A stretch of 36,127 bases of DNA from Schoenoplectus triqueter (GCA_964058805.1 CAXKVV010000469.1:1-36127); one strand, 5' to 3'; shown: positions 25,736 to 35,984, numbered from the stretch's first letter. Numbers and translations are program-made. Notes: generated by a model not told the origin, from the letters alone.

Positions 25736-28700
25736 AATTAGCATCATGAAATATTCATATTGAAGTTTTAATAGGACAATCTTATAATAGGCGTAACAAG
25801 GAGTAATTAGTTTAATTTTCACGAAATTTGTGTAATTGCGCGGCCAAAAATTTTCATAAAGTCAAACAACTTGTTTAGACAACAGTTTTTAACGCATCTT
25901 ACTTATATTTTGTGCAAAATTAGCATTATAGAATATTCATATCAAAGTTTTAATTGGACAACTTTATAATAGGAGTAATTAGGAGTAGTTATATTAATTT
26001 TCACGAAATTATGTGTAGTTATGATGGCTCAAATGTAGAAAACTCAAACAAGTTTTTTAAATAGCAGTTTCTAATGCATCTTACTTACGTTTTGTGAAAA
26101 ATTTGTATCGTAGAATATTCATATCAAAGTGTTAAGTGAAAAATCTTATAACAGGCGTAATTAGGAGTAATTATATTAATTTATACGAAATTATGTGCAG
26201 TTATGCGGCCAAAAAAATTGGAAACATCAAACAACTCGTTTAAACAGCTGTTTTTAATGCATCTTACTTATGTTTTGTGCAAAATTAGTGTTGTAGGATA
26301 TTCATATCGAAGTTTTATTGAAAGAATCTTACAATAGGCATATTTAGGAGTAATTATATTAATTTATAAGAAATTATGTGTAGCTATGCAGACAAAATTT
26401 TGAAAAACTCAAATAACTTGTTTAAACAGCTGTTTTTAATGCATCTTACTTATGTTTTGTGAAAAATTAGAGTCGTAGAATATTCATATCGAAGTTTTAA
26501 TTAGAAGATCATATAATAGGCATGCTTAGGGGTCATAATATTAATTTATAAGAAATTATGTGTAATTATGCGGCCCAAATTTTTTAAAAAGCTCAAACAA
26601 CTTGTTTAAACAGCTGTTTTTAAAGCCTCCTACTTATGTTTTGTGCAAAATTAGTGTTGTAGAATGGTCATACTGAAGTGTTAATTAGATAATATTTTAA
26701 TAGGCATAATTAGGAGTGATTATTTTGACTTTCACTAAATTATGTGTAGTTATGGGGCCAAAAATTTTGAAACACTCAAATAACTTTTTCAAATAGCTGT
26801 TTCTAATGCATCTTACTTATGTTTTGGAAGAAAATAGTGTCGTAGAATATTCATATCGAGGTGTTAACTGAACAATCTTAATTTGCACGAAATTATGTGT
26901 ATTTATGGGCTAAAAGTTTTAAAAAAGTCAAACAATTAGTTTAAACAGCAGTTTTTAATGCATCTTACTTTTGTTTTGTGCTTAATTAGCATCATAGAAT
27001 ATTCATATAGAAGTTTTAATTAGATAATCTTATAATAGACATAATTATGAGTAATTATATTAATTTGTACGAAATTATATGCAGTTATGCGGCAAAAGGT
27101 TTGAAAAACTCAATCAAATAATTTAAATTGCTGTTTTTAAAACATCTTACTTATGTTTTGTGCAAACTTAGTGTCGTAGAATATTCATATCGAAGTATTA
27201 ATTGGATAATCTTCTAATAGGAACAATTAGGAGTAATTATATTCATTTTCACGATATTATGAGTAGTTATGAGACAATAAATTTTGAAAATCTTAAATAA
27301 CTTGTTTAAACAGCAGTTTCAGATGTATCTTATTTATGTTTTATGAAAAAAATATTGTTATAAGATATTCATATTGGAGTGTCAATTGGATAATTATATA
27401 ATAGGCATAATTGGGAGTAATTATATTAATTTGCGTGATGTTATGTGCATTTATGCTGTAAAAAAATTTAAAAAACTAAAACAACTTGTTTAAACAGCAA
27501 TTTTTAATGCATCTTACTTATTTTTTATGCAAAATTCGTGTTGTAGAATGTTCATATCAAAGTGTTAATTGGATAATGTTCTAATAGGAATAATTAGGAG
27601 TAATTATATTAATTTTTATGAAATTTTGTGTCGTTATGAGGCAATAAATGTTAAAAATCTTAAACAACTTGTTTAAACAGCAATTTCTAATGTATCTTAC
27701 TTATGCCTGATGAAAAATTAGTGTCCTCTGATATTCATATCGAAGTGTTAATTTGACAATCTTATAATAGAGATAGTTAGGCGGAATTATATTAATTCGC
27801 TCGAAATTATGTGTAGTTTTGATTCAAAAAATGTTGAAAATCTTAAACTACTTGTTTAAAAAACAGTTTCGAATGCATCTTACTTATATTTGTGCAAAAT
27901 TAGCGTTATAGAATATTCATATCTAAGTTTTAACTGGACAATCATATAATAGGCATAATTAGGAGTAATTATATTAATTTTCATGAAATTATACATAGTT
28001 ATGCGGCCAACAAATTTTAAAAACTCAAACAACTTGTTTAAACAACCGTTTTTAATGCATCTTATTTATGTTTTGTGCAAAATTTGTATCGGACAATGTT
28101 CATATCGAAGTGTTGATTGGATAATCTACTAATAGGAGTAATTATATTAATTTTCATGAAATTATGTATAGTTATGAGTAAAAAAATGTTAAAAATTTTA
28201 AGCAACTTGTTTACACAACAGTTTCTAATATATCTTACTTATGTTTTTTGAAAAATTAGTGTCGTAGGATATTCATATCGCAGTGCTAATTGAACAATCT
28301 TATAATAGACATAATTAGGAATAATTATATCAATTTGCATGAAATTATGTGTACTTATGCAATAAACATGTGTTTTTAATGCATCCTATTTATGTCTCGT
28401 GCAAAATTAGTGTCGTAGAATGTTCATATCGAACTGTTAATTGGCTAATATTTTAATGGGGCATAATTAGGAGTAATTATATTATTTTTTACGAAATTAT
28501 ATGTAGTTATGAGGCCAAAAATATTGAAAAACTTAATTTTTGTAAATAGCAGTTTCTAATGCATCTTACATATGTTTTGGGGGAAAATAGTGCCCTAAAA
28601 TATTCGTTTTGAAGTGTTAATTGAACAATCTTATAATAGACACAATTATGAGTAAATTATATTGATTTACACCAAATTATGTGTAGTTATGCGGCCAAAA

Positions 28701-28951
28701 TTTTTTATAAAGGCAAACAACTTGTTTAAACAACAGCTTTTGACGCATCTTACTTGTGTTTTGTGCAATATTAGCGTTATAGAATATTCATATCGAATTT
28801 TTAGTTGGACAATTTTATAATTGGCGTAATTAGGAGTAATTGTATTAATTTTGATGGAATTATACGTAGTTATGCGGCCAAAATTTTTGAAAGCCTCAAA
28901 CAACTTGTTTAAACAACAGTTTTTAATGCATCTTACTTATGTTTTGCGCAA
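25736..28951. repeat. HOR copy 9 (edge sub-variant)
   Basis: This copy is 3216 bp. One T is missing near 25904, a loss shared by copies 10 and 11. G at 28664, A at 28523 and A at 28570 are shared with copy 10. Private changes include A at 26828 and a cluster in M7 near 26911-26929. It marks the start of the more diverged sub-variant at the array edge. Confidence 0.94.
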
Positions 28952-31900
28952 AATTAGCATCATGAAATATTCATATCGAAGTTTTAATAGGACAATCTTA
29001 TAATAGGCGTAACAAGGAGTAATTAGTTTAATTTGCACGAAATTTGTGTAATTGCGCGGCCAAAAATTTTCATAAAGTCAAACAACTTGTTTAGACAACA
29101 GTTTTTAACGCATCTTACTTATATTTTGTGCAAAATTAGCATTATAGAATATTCATATCAAAGTTTTAATTGGACAACTTTATAATAGGAGTAATTAGGA
29201 GTAGTTATATTAATTTTTACGAAATTATGTGTAGTTATGAGGGCTCAAATGTAGAAAACTCAAACAAGTTTTTTAAATAGCAGTTTCTAATGCATCTTAC
29301 TTACGTTTTGTGAAAAATTTGTATCGTAGAATATTCATATCAAAGTGTTAAGTGAAAAATCTTATAACAGGCGTAATTAGGAGTAATTATATTAATTTAT
29401 ATGAAATTATGTGCAGTTATGCGGCCAAAAAAATTGGAAACATCAAACAACTCGTTTAAACAGCTGTTTTTAATGCATCTTACTTATGTTTTGTGCAAAA
29501 TTACTGTTGTAGGATATTCATATCGAAGTTTTATTGAAAGAATCTTACAATAGGCATATTTAGGAGTAATTATATTAATTTATAAGAAATTATGTGTAGC
29601 TATGCAGACAAAATTTTGAAAAACTCAAATAACTTGTTTAAACAGCTGTTTTTAATGCATCTTACTTATGTTTTGTGAAAAATTAGAGTCGTAGAATATT
29701 CATATCGAAGTTTTAATTAGAAGATCATATAATAGGCATGCTTAGGGGTCATAATATTAATTTATAAGAAATTATGTGTAATTATGCGGTCCAAATTTTT
29801 TAAAAAGCTCAAACAACTTGTTTAAACAGCTGTTTTTAAAGCCTCCTACTTATGTTTTATGCAAAATTAGTGTTGTAGAATGGTCATACTGAAGTGTTAA
29901 TTAGATAATATTTTAATAGGCATAATTAGGAGTGATTATTTTGACTTTCACTAAATTATGTGTAGTTATGGGGCCAAAAATTTTGAAACACTCAAATAAC
30001 TTTTTCAAATAGCTGTTTCTAATGCATCTTACTTATGTTTTGGGAGAAAATAGTGTCGTAGAATATTCATATCGAGGTGTTAACTAAACAATCTTAATTT
30101 GCACGAAATTATGTGTATTTATGGGCTAAAAATTATAAAAAAAGTCAAACAATTAGTTTAAACGGCAGTTTTTAATGCATCTTACTTTTGTTTTGTGCTT
30201 AATTAGCATCATAGAATATTCATATAGAAGTTTTAATTAGATAATCTTATAATAGACATAATTATGAGTAATTATATTAATTTGTACGAAATTATATGCA
30301 GTTATGCGGCAAAAGGTTTGAAAAACTCAATCAAATAATTTAAATTGCTGTTTTTAAAACATCTTACTTATGTTTTGTGCAAACTTAGTGTCGTAGAATA
30401 TTCATATCGAAGTATTAATTGGATAATCTTCTAATAGGAACAATTAGGAGTAATTATATTCATTTTCACGATATTATGAGTAGTTATGAGACAATAAATT
30501 TTGAAAATCTTAAATAACTTGTTTAAACAGCAGTTTCAGATGTATCTTATTTATGTTTTATGAAAAAAATATTGTTATAAGATATTCATATTGGAGTGTC
30601 AATTGGATAATTATATAATAGGCACAATTGGGAGTAATTATATTAATTTGCGCGATGTTATGTGCATTTATGCAGTAAAAAAATTTAAAAAACTCAAACA
30701 ACTTGTTTAAACAGCAATTTTTAATGCATCTTACTTATTTTTTATGCAAAATTCGTGTTGTAGAATGTTCATATCAAAGTGTTAATTGGATAATGTTCTA
30801 ATAGGAATAATTAGGAGTAATTATATTAATTTTTATGAAATTTTGTGTCGTTATGAGGCAATAAATGTTAAAAATCTTAAACAACTTGTTTAAACAGCAA
30901 TTTCTAATGTATCTTACTTACGCCTGATGAAAAATTAGTGTCCTCTGATATTCATATCGAAGTGTTAATTTGACAATCTTATAATAGAGATAGTTAGGCG
31001 GAATTATATTAATTCGCTCGAAATTATGTGTAGTTTTGATTCAAAAAATGTTGAAAATCTTAAACTACTTGTTTAAAAAATAGTTTCGAATGCATCTTAC
31101 TTATATTTGTGCAAAATTAGCGTTATAGAATATTCATATCTAAGTTTTAACTGGACAATCATATAATAGGCATAATTAGGAGTAATTATATTAATTTTCA
31201 TGAAATTATACATAGTTATGCGGCCAACAAATTTTAAAAACTCAAACAACTTGTTTAAACAACCGTTTTTAATGCATCTTATTTATGTTTTGTGCAAAAT
31301 TTGTATCGGACAATGTTCATATCGAAGTGTTGATTGGATAATCTACTAATAGGAGTAATTATATTAATTTTCATGAAATTATGTATAGTTATGAGTAAAA
31401 AAATGTTAAAAATTTTAAGCAACTTGTTTACACAACAGTTTCTAATATATCTTACTTATGTTTTTTGAAAAATTAGTGTCGTAGGATATTCATATCGCAG
31501 TGCTAATTGAACAATCTTATAATAGACATAATTAGGAATAATTATATCAATTTGCATGAAATTATGTGTACTTATGCAATAAACATGTGTTTTTAATGCA
31601 TCCTACTTATGTCTCGTGCAAAATTAGTGTCGTAGAATGTTCATATCGAACTGTTAATTGGCTAATATTTTAATGGGGCATAATTAGGAGTAATTATATT
31701 ATTTTTTACGAAATTATATGTAGTTATGAGGCCAAAAATATTGAAAAACTTAATTTTTGTAAATAGCAGTTTCTAATGCATCTTACATATGTTTTGGGGG
31801 AAAATAGTGCCCTAAAATATTCGTTTTGAAGTGTTAATTGAACAATCTTATAATAGACACAATTATGAGTAAATTATATTGATTTACACCAAATTATGTG

Positions 31901-32168
31901 TAGTTATGCGGCCAAAATTTTTTATAAAGGCAAACAACTTGTTTAAACAACAGCTTTTGACGCATCTTACTTGTGTTTTGTGCAATATTAGCGTTATAGA
32001 ATATTCATATCGAATTTTTAGTTGGACAATTTTATAATTGGCGTAATTAGGAGTAATTGTATTAATTTTGATGGAATTATACGTAGTTATGCGGCCAAAA
32101 TTTTTGAAAGCCTCAAACAACTTGTTTAAACAACAGTTTTTAATGCATCTTACTTATGTTTTGCGCAA
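28952..32168. repeat. HOR copy 10 (edge sub-variant)
   Basis: This copy is 3217 bp. The one-base loss shared with copy 9 is balanced by an extra A in a run near 30137-30143. C at 29504 and T at 29790 are shared with copy 11 only, which makes 10 and 11 the closest pair. Confidence 0.94.
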
Positions 32169-33104
32169 AATTAGCATCATGAAATATTCATATCGAAGTT
32201 TTAATAGGACAATCTTATAATAGGCGTAACAAGGAGTAATTAGTTTAATTTGCACGAAATTTGTGTAATTGCGCGGCCAAAAATTTTCATAAAGTCAAAC
32301 AACTTGTTTAGACAACAGTTTTTAACGCATCTTACTTATATTTTGTGCAAAATTAGCATTATAGAATATTCATATCAAAGTTTTAATTGGACAACTTTAT
32401 AATAGGAGTAATTAGGAGTAGTTATATTAATTTTTACGAAATTATGTGTAGTTATGAGGGCTCAAATGTAGAAAACTCAAACAAGTTTTTTAAATAGCAG
32501 TTTCTAATGCATCTTACTTACGTTTTGTGAAAAATTTGTATCGTAGAATATTCATATCAAAGTGTTAAGTGAAAAATCTTATAACAGGCGTAATTAGGAG
32601 TAATTATATTAATTTATATGAAATTATGTGCAGTTATGCGGCCAAAAAAATTGGAAACATCAAACAACTCGTTTAAACAGCTGTTTTTAATGCATCTTAC
32701 TTATGTTTTGTGCAAAATTACTGTTGTAGGATATTCATATCGAAGTTTTATTGAAAGAATCTTACAATAGGCATATTTAGGAGTAATTATATTAATTTAT
32801 AAGAAATTATGTGTAGCTATGCAGACAAAATTTTGAAAAACTCAAATAACTTGTTTAAACAGCTGTTTTTAATGCATCTTACTTATGTTTTGTGAAAAAT
32901 TAGAGTCGTAGAATATTCATATCGAAGTTTTAATTAGAAGATCATATAATAGGCATGCTTAGGGGTCATAATATTAATTTATAAGAAATTATGTGTAATT
33001 ATGCGGTCCAAATTTTTTAAAAAACTCAAACAACTTGTTTAAACAGTTGTTTTTAAAGCCTCCTACTTATGTTTTGTGCAAAATTAGTGTTGTAGAATGG
33101 TCAT
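32169..33104. repeat. HOR copy 11, truncated at the array edge
   Basis: Only the first 936 bases are present. The copy ends 43 bases into monomer M6 (which starts at 33062), right after GAATGGTCAT. It shares C at 32721 and T at 33007 with copy 10. It has two private bases close to the edge, A at 33024 and T at 33047. Confidence 0.94.
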
Positions 33105-33360
33105 TGTGCGACCCTTTTTCGCGCGCTCCGCACCGCCGCCGGGCGATGGGTTGCGGAAGAAGGACACGGAGATCCCTCCCGAGCGTGCATCTGCTGGGTG
33201 TCGGCCGATTCTGCCGTTTAGAGATATTTGGATGCACATTCAGGGGGTTTTTAGTGATTGTGAGTTCTTGTAGATTCCGGTGGGCGCAAGCCCCCACCGT
33301 TAATTACCCTGGGCTACGAACCTCGAGGCACCTCTGGATCTTTGAAAGAGAGAAGCAAAT
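33105..33360. other. GC-rich segment of unknown origin next to the satellite
   Basis: Composition changes sharply at 33105, from AT-rich satellite to a G+C- and CpG-rich stretch (about 33105-33210), followed by a more balanced part. No satellite homology is visible in it. It was not recognised as any gene or transposon. An open frame reads through it on the plus strand (33035-33367), but that frame starts inside satellite DNA and its product shows no familiar domain. A leftover gene 5' region (GC-rich leader followed by intron-like T-rich sequence) or a transposon fragment are both possible. No terminal repeats or target-site duplication are seen. Confidence 0.5.
33278..33299. other. Hairpin, 7 bp perfect stem
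   Basis: CGGTGGG at 33278-33284 is the exact reverse complement of CCCACCG at 33293-33299, with an 8-base loop (CGCAAGCC). It is the only clear GC-rich stem-loop in the flank. No run of T follows. Its role is unknown; it could be part of a mobile-element end or chance. Confidence 0.5.
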
Positions 33361-33414
33361 AGTATAGTTAAAAGATGGTCAAGTGGTCGTCTAATTTCAT
33401 AAAAAGGGGTCTAC

Positions 33415-33523
33415 GGAAGATGAACCTACAAACAGATCGGTTCAATCTATGGAAGACAAACCTACAAACATATCGGTTTTGTCCTATGGAGGACGAACCT
33501 ACAAACAGATCGGTTCAGTCCAT
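33415..33523. repeat. Three tandem ~36 bp units
   Basis: Units at 33415-33450, 33451-33487 and 33488-33523 (36, 37 and 36 bp) each start GGA(A/G)GA and contain CCTACAAACA followed by GATCGGTT or a one-base variant, then a C-T-AT ending. They are clearly tandem but imperfect. Reading frames run through them, but the 37-bp middle unit shifts frame, so coding is unlikely. Confidence 0.85.
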
Positions 33524-33544
33524 GCCACCTCGAGATGTAACCTT

Positions 33545-33957
33545 ACCTACAGACCAGGTTAATCTCTTCATAGGGGGCTTGAGGTGAGTCTACATACAGA
33601 ACGACTCGACCTCCGTTGATCTAGAAGATAAACCTACAAACAGATCGGTTCAATCTTAACTAGTCAACAACCGATCACACAAAATACAACTCGAAGCGCT
33701 GAGCCGGTTGATCTTGAGGTTGGTGAATCAGGAGAAGGGTGGATATGGCCCACGTATTTCTTCTCACCGATCTTCTAGATCATGAATTCGAAGCACTAAG
33801 CCGATTCATAAACCTAGGAAACACAATTGCACACAATGTCAAACCTGAAGCGCTGGGCCAGTTCAACATTGAGACATGTGTTAGTGAAGGAACCTACCTA
33901 CAGAACGGTTCACATTCACTGTTTTGTGGATGAATCTACCTACAGACCGATTCAATC
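33545..33957. repeat. Dispersed degenerate copies of the ~36 bp unit
   Basis: Further copies of the CCTAC-ACAGA-CGGTTCA core occur at about 33545, 33589, 33632 (almost identical to the first unit), 33891 and 33935. With the three tandem units this gives eight copies in about 540 bases, all in the same orientation. Spacing is irregular because other sequence lies between them. This looks like a decayed tandem repeat, perhaps inside an old retrotransposon terminal or untranslated region. I see no primer-binding site or polypurine tract to prove that. Confidence 0.7.
33690..33867. repeat. Three copies of a ~22 bp motif (GAAGCGCTGAGCCGGTT-like)
   Basis: Related words lie at 33690 (CGAAGCGCTGAGCCGGTTGA), 33787 (CGAAGCACTAAGCCGATTCA) and 33844 (TGAAGCGCTGGGCCAGTTCA). 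They are interleaved with the ~36 bp repeat family. Spacings are 97 and 57 bases; the first is not a multiple of three, which argues against a coding repeat. Confidence 0.65.
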
Positions 33958-34012
33958 TCACAGTCTCGGGAAATGAGCCAGGAGACAAGTTCAGTCTTGC
34001 CAGCTCAAATGG

Positions 34013-34239
34013 TCATGAATTACTTGTTCATGACACTGAGTCATTAAGATGTCACTTTGCTCGGACATCGTAATGTTCTTCTTCTTCAAAGTCGACATAT
34101 CTCTCCATGCTGATGTCGTAGCTTTGGTCATTCTTCAGCGAGCGTCGAGATGTTCTTGTCTCAACTAATCATTCTACGTGTTGCATTACTTGTGCAAAAT
34201 TACTATGTTGCCCTACACCCCTTGTGTGAGCGTATTCAA
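34013..34239. repeat. Direct repeat block A, copy 1 (227 bp)
   Basis: The block starts TCATGAATTACTTG and holds TCATTAAGATGTCAC, GACATCGTAATGTTCTTCTT, a GTCGAGATGTTCTTGTCTC word at 34144 and a tail from ACTAATCATTCTA to GTGAGCG. The same succession follows at once in copy 2, offset by 227 bases over the first ~100 bases. No open frame or known element was recognised. Confidence 0.8.
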
Positions 34240-34704
34240 TCATGAGTTACTTGCTCATGGCAGCGAGTCATTAAGATGTCACCTATCTAGGACATCGTAA
34301 TGTTCTTCTTCTTCAGAGTCGACATACATCTCCATGTTAGTATCATAGCTCTGGTTATTCTTCATCAAGTGTCAAGATGTTCTTGTCTCGACATGTTCCT
34401 TCATGTTGCTATCAAAGCCTTATTCATCTCTCGTCAAGATGTTCTTGTTTCAACGTATCTTGTTATTCTTCATTAAGCGTCAAGATGTTCTTGTCTCGAC
34501 ATATCTTCTTGTATTGCTATTAAAGCCTTAATCATCTCACGTCAAGATGTTCTTGTCTCAACGTATCTTCTTCATATTGCTATCGAAGCCTTAATCATCC
34601 TACGTCAAGGTGTTCTCGTCTTGACTAATCATTCTAAATGTTATATCATGTGTGCAAATATTCTTACGTGGCTCTACACTCCTTATGTGAGCATGTTTAT
34701 TCAT
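34240..34704. repeat. Direct repeat block A, copy 2, internally expanded (~465 bp)
   Basis: The start TCATGAGTTACTTG and the tail (ACTAATCATTCTAAATG at 34624 to GTGAGCATG near 34694) both match block A copy 1. The middle is longer by about 230 bases because a GTCAAGATGTTCTTGTCTC unit has multiplied there. The two blocks therefore came from one tandem duplication followed by minisatellite growth in the second copy only. Confidence 0.78.
34371..34622. repeat. ~62 bp minisatellite inside block A copy 2
   Basis: The word GTCAAGATGTTCTTGT-TC starts units at 34371, 34433, 34479, 34541 and, diverged, 34604. Spacings are 62, 46, 62 and 63 bases. Full units go on with ATATCTTCTT, TTGCTAT-AAGCCTTA and ATCATC. 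The 46-base unit has an internal loss and a different middle (TTATTCTTCATTAAG) that matches the sequence just upstream of 34371. Confidence 0.82.
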
Positions 34705-34772
34705 TTCTAAAATGCACAAAGTCTATTATGTAATATCTTCCATTATTATTTCTATCATGAAGATGTATTTAT

Positions 34773-34812
34773 TTATTATTATTATTATTATTGTTATTAT
34801 TATTATTATTAT
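34773..34812. repeat. (TTA)n microsatellite
   Basis: A nearly pure TTA run of about 13 units is interrupted once by G (TTG at about 34791). Related short runs continue to 34853 and recur near 35160-35190. It is likely to vary in length between individuals. Confidence 0.9.
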
Positions 34813-34936
34813 ATTCTTATTACTATTATTGTATTTTTTTATTATTATTATTTTTATATCTTAAACTCTATTTATCTATGTAGAAAATTATTCACAAAAA
34901 TAATAGGAAGAAGGGGTTAGCTATTTAACTAGATTT

Positions 34937-35762
34937 TCATTTATATTTTTGGGATTTTTATAATAGCTAAAATAGTAGAATTTTTATTTTTATTATTTCC
35001 AAACTCTATAATAAAATGGCTCTCTTTTTTATTTGTATTTTTAAAATGTTTATAATAGCCAAAGTAATAGAATTTTATTATTATATTCTATTATATTGAA
35101 ACACTATTCATTATGTAAGAATCATTTACAAAATTAAAAGGTGGTTAGCTATACTATTTTACTATTATTATTTTTTTATTTATTATTATTTTTTTAATAT
35201 CTATAATAGCTAAAAGAAATCATTACTAATATTCTATCCTATTTATTATACTATTCATTATATCTATTTTTATTATTTCTATTTATTATCTATAGAAAAG
35301 TATAAGATTTTTATTATTAGTTGAAAATAGTTATAAGAGATGAAATTCATTATGTTTTTATTACAACTATTATTTTTATTACATTTTATTCATCAAAAGT
35401 ATTTTATTGTATATTTGTATAGAAATAACAAAAGAAATACAATTCATATTATAAAACTATATTATCATTCTTTATTATAAAAGAAAATGTATTTTACTAT
35501 TTATTACCATAGTAGTATATTTTGTATATTTTGTGCTATTTATTTTTATTATTCTTTTTACAGAAAATATCAATATAATATCTATTACTATTATTATTAT
35601 TTTTTTATTTATCAAAGAATATAGCTAATCTCATTATTTATTATAGTATATTACTATCATCATTATTATTTCATGGAAAATTACTTAAAAATCATTAAAA
35701 TATATCTAATTATTATTCATGATTTTATTTGTATTTTTGGAATTTTTATAGTATTAAAAATG
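34937..35762. repeat. Weak dispersed repeat, four copies
   Basis: The pattern ATTTGTATTTTTGGAATTTTTATAATAGCTAAAATAG recurs in degenerate form at about 34937-34980, 35029-35075, 35178-35220 and 35722-35762. The TATAATAGC core is shared by the first three. In such AT-rich DNA some similarity is expected by chance, so only the first two copies are convincing. Confidence 0.45.
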
Positions 35763-35984
35763 GTAAGTCAAATCTAGGTCAAATATACCAATATATGTAA
35801 TGTATTTTGCTTTTAAATTGTTTTATCATGATTATATTTCTAAAACTGGAATATTATTGTATAGAAAAATAGTATGAAAAATAAGAAAATTTTAGAAACA
35901 AATTTGAGTTAATTTGGAGTTCATAAGCATTTTCAAATCATTTATTTATTCTATATTATCATTATTCTGTTATTATTTAATTAA

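Larger units (their letters stand above)
1..33104. repeat. Satellite array with 18-monomer higher-order repeat (3217 bp period)
   Basis: The stretch is entirely tandem satellite DNA. The basic monomer is about 182 bp and AT-rich. Each monomer carries recognisable blocks in order: CTTACTTATGTTTTGTGC, then a GAATATTCATATCGAAG-like block, TTATAATAGGC, AATTAGGAGTAATTATATT, GAAATTATGTG, TTATGCGGCCAAAA, CAACTTGTTTAAACA and TTTTTAATGCAT. Eighteen diverged monomers make a 3217 bp unit that recurs with almost exact spacing. Ten full copies and a partial one are present, and the array continues beyond the left edge. Copies differ by only a few bases each, which shows recent amplification or strong homogenisation. 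No transposon interrupts it. A centromeric or pericentromeric role is inferred from monomer size and HOR order; nothing in the sequence proves it. The family was not recognised. Confidence 0.97.
34740..35980. other. Extremely AT-rich stretch without genes
   Basis: The stretch is almost wholly A and T, with many TTATTATT runs and no long open frame on either strand. Apart from the TTA microsatellites and a weak dispersed repeat listed separately, I see nothing in it. It could act as a spacer or matrix-attachment-like region, but nothing specific supports that. Confidence 0.7.

Noticed and set aside
2920..32120. A ~78-codon minus-strand open frame repeated once per HOR (for example 6149-6385, 9366-9602, 31884-32120)
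   Set aside because: It lies in M17-M18 and is simply satellite read through; an 11-residue stretch repeats about every 62 codons because the monomer is close to 183 bp. Its recurrence follows from HOR copying, not selection. Copy 1 changes its frame by a one-base run-length change, and no start context or domain is seen.
1..33104. CRISPR-like or bacterial reading of regular repeats, with TTATAAT words as -10 boxes
   Set aside because: The repeats are contiguous ~182 bp monomers without unique spacers, and TTATAAT words are a fixed part of an AT-rich satellite. The setting is a eukaryotic nuclear genome.
1..33104. CENP-B box or telomere repeat (TTTAGGG) in the satellite
   Set aside because: I looked for the CENP-B-type core and for TTTAGGG or CCCTAAA runs and found neither.
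33278..33299. Rho-independent-type terminator or tRNA arm
   Set aside because: No T run follows the stem and no cloverleaf can be drawn around it; kept only as an unexplained hairpin.
33035..33367. 110-codon plus-strand frame and an overlapping minus-strand frame (33067-33297) across the array edge
   Set aside because: Both run from satellite into the GC-rich flank, so they are chimeras of the junction. GC-rich DNA is poor in stop codons, and the products show no familiar features.
33375..33587. 70-codon plus-strand frame
   Set aside because: It consists of the ~36 bp tandem repeats, whose 37-bp middle unit shifts the frame. It is a repeat by-product.
33739..33933. 64-codon plus-strand frame
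   Set aside because: It is short, lies in the two degenerate repeat families, and shows no domain, splice sites or neighbouring exon.
33105..34710. Complete LTR retrotransposon or MITE beside the array
   Set aside because: No matching terminal repeats, primer-binding site, polypurine tract, terminal inverted repeats or target-site duplication could be found by eye. Only degenerate direct repeats are present.
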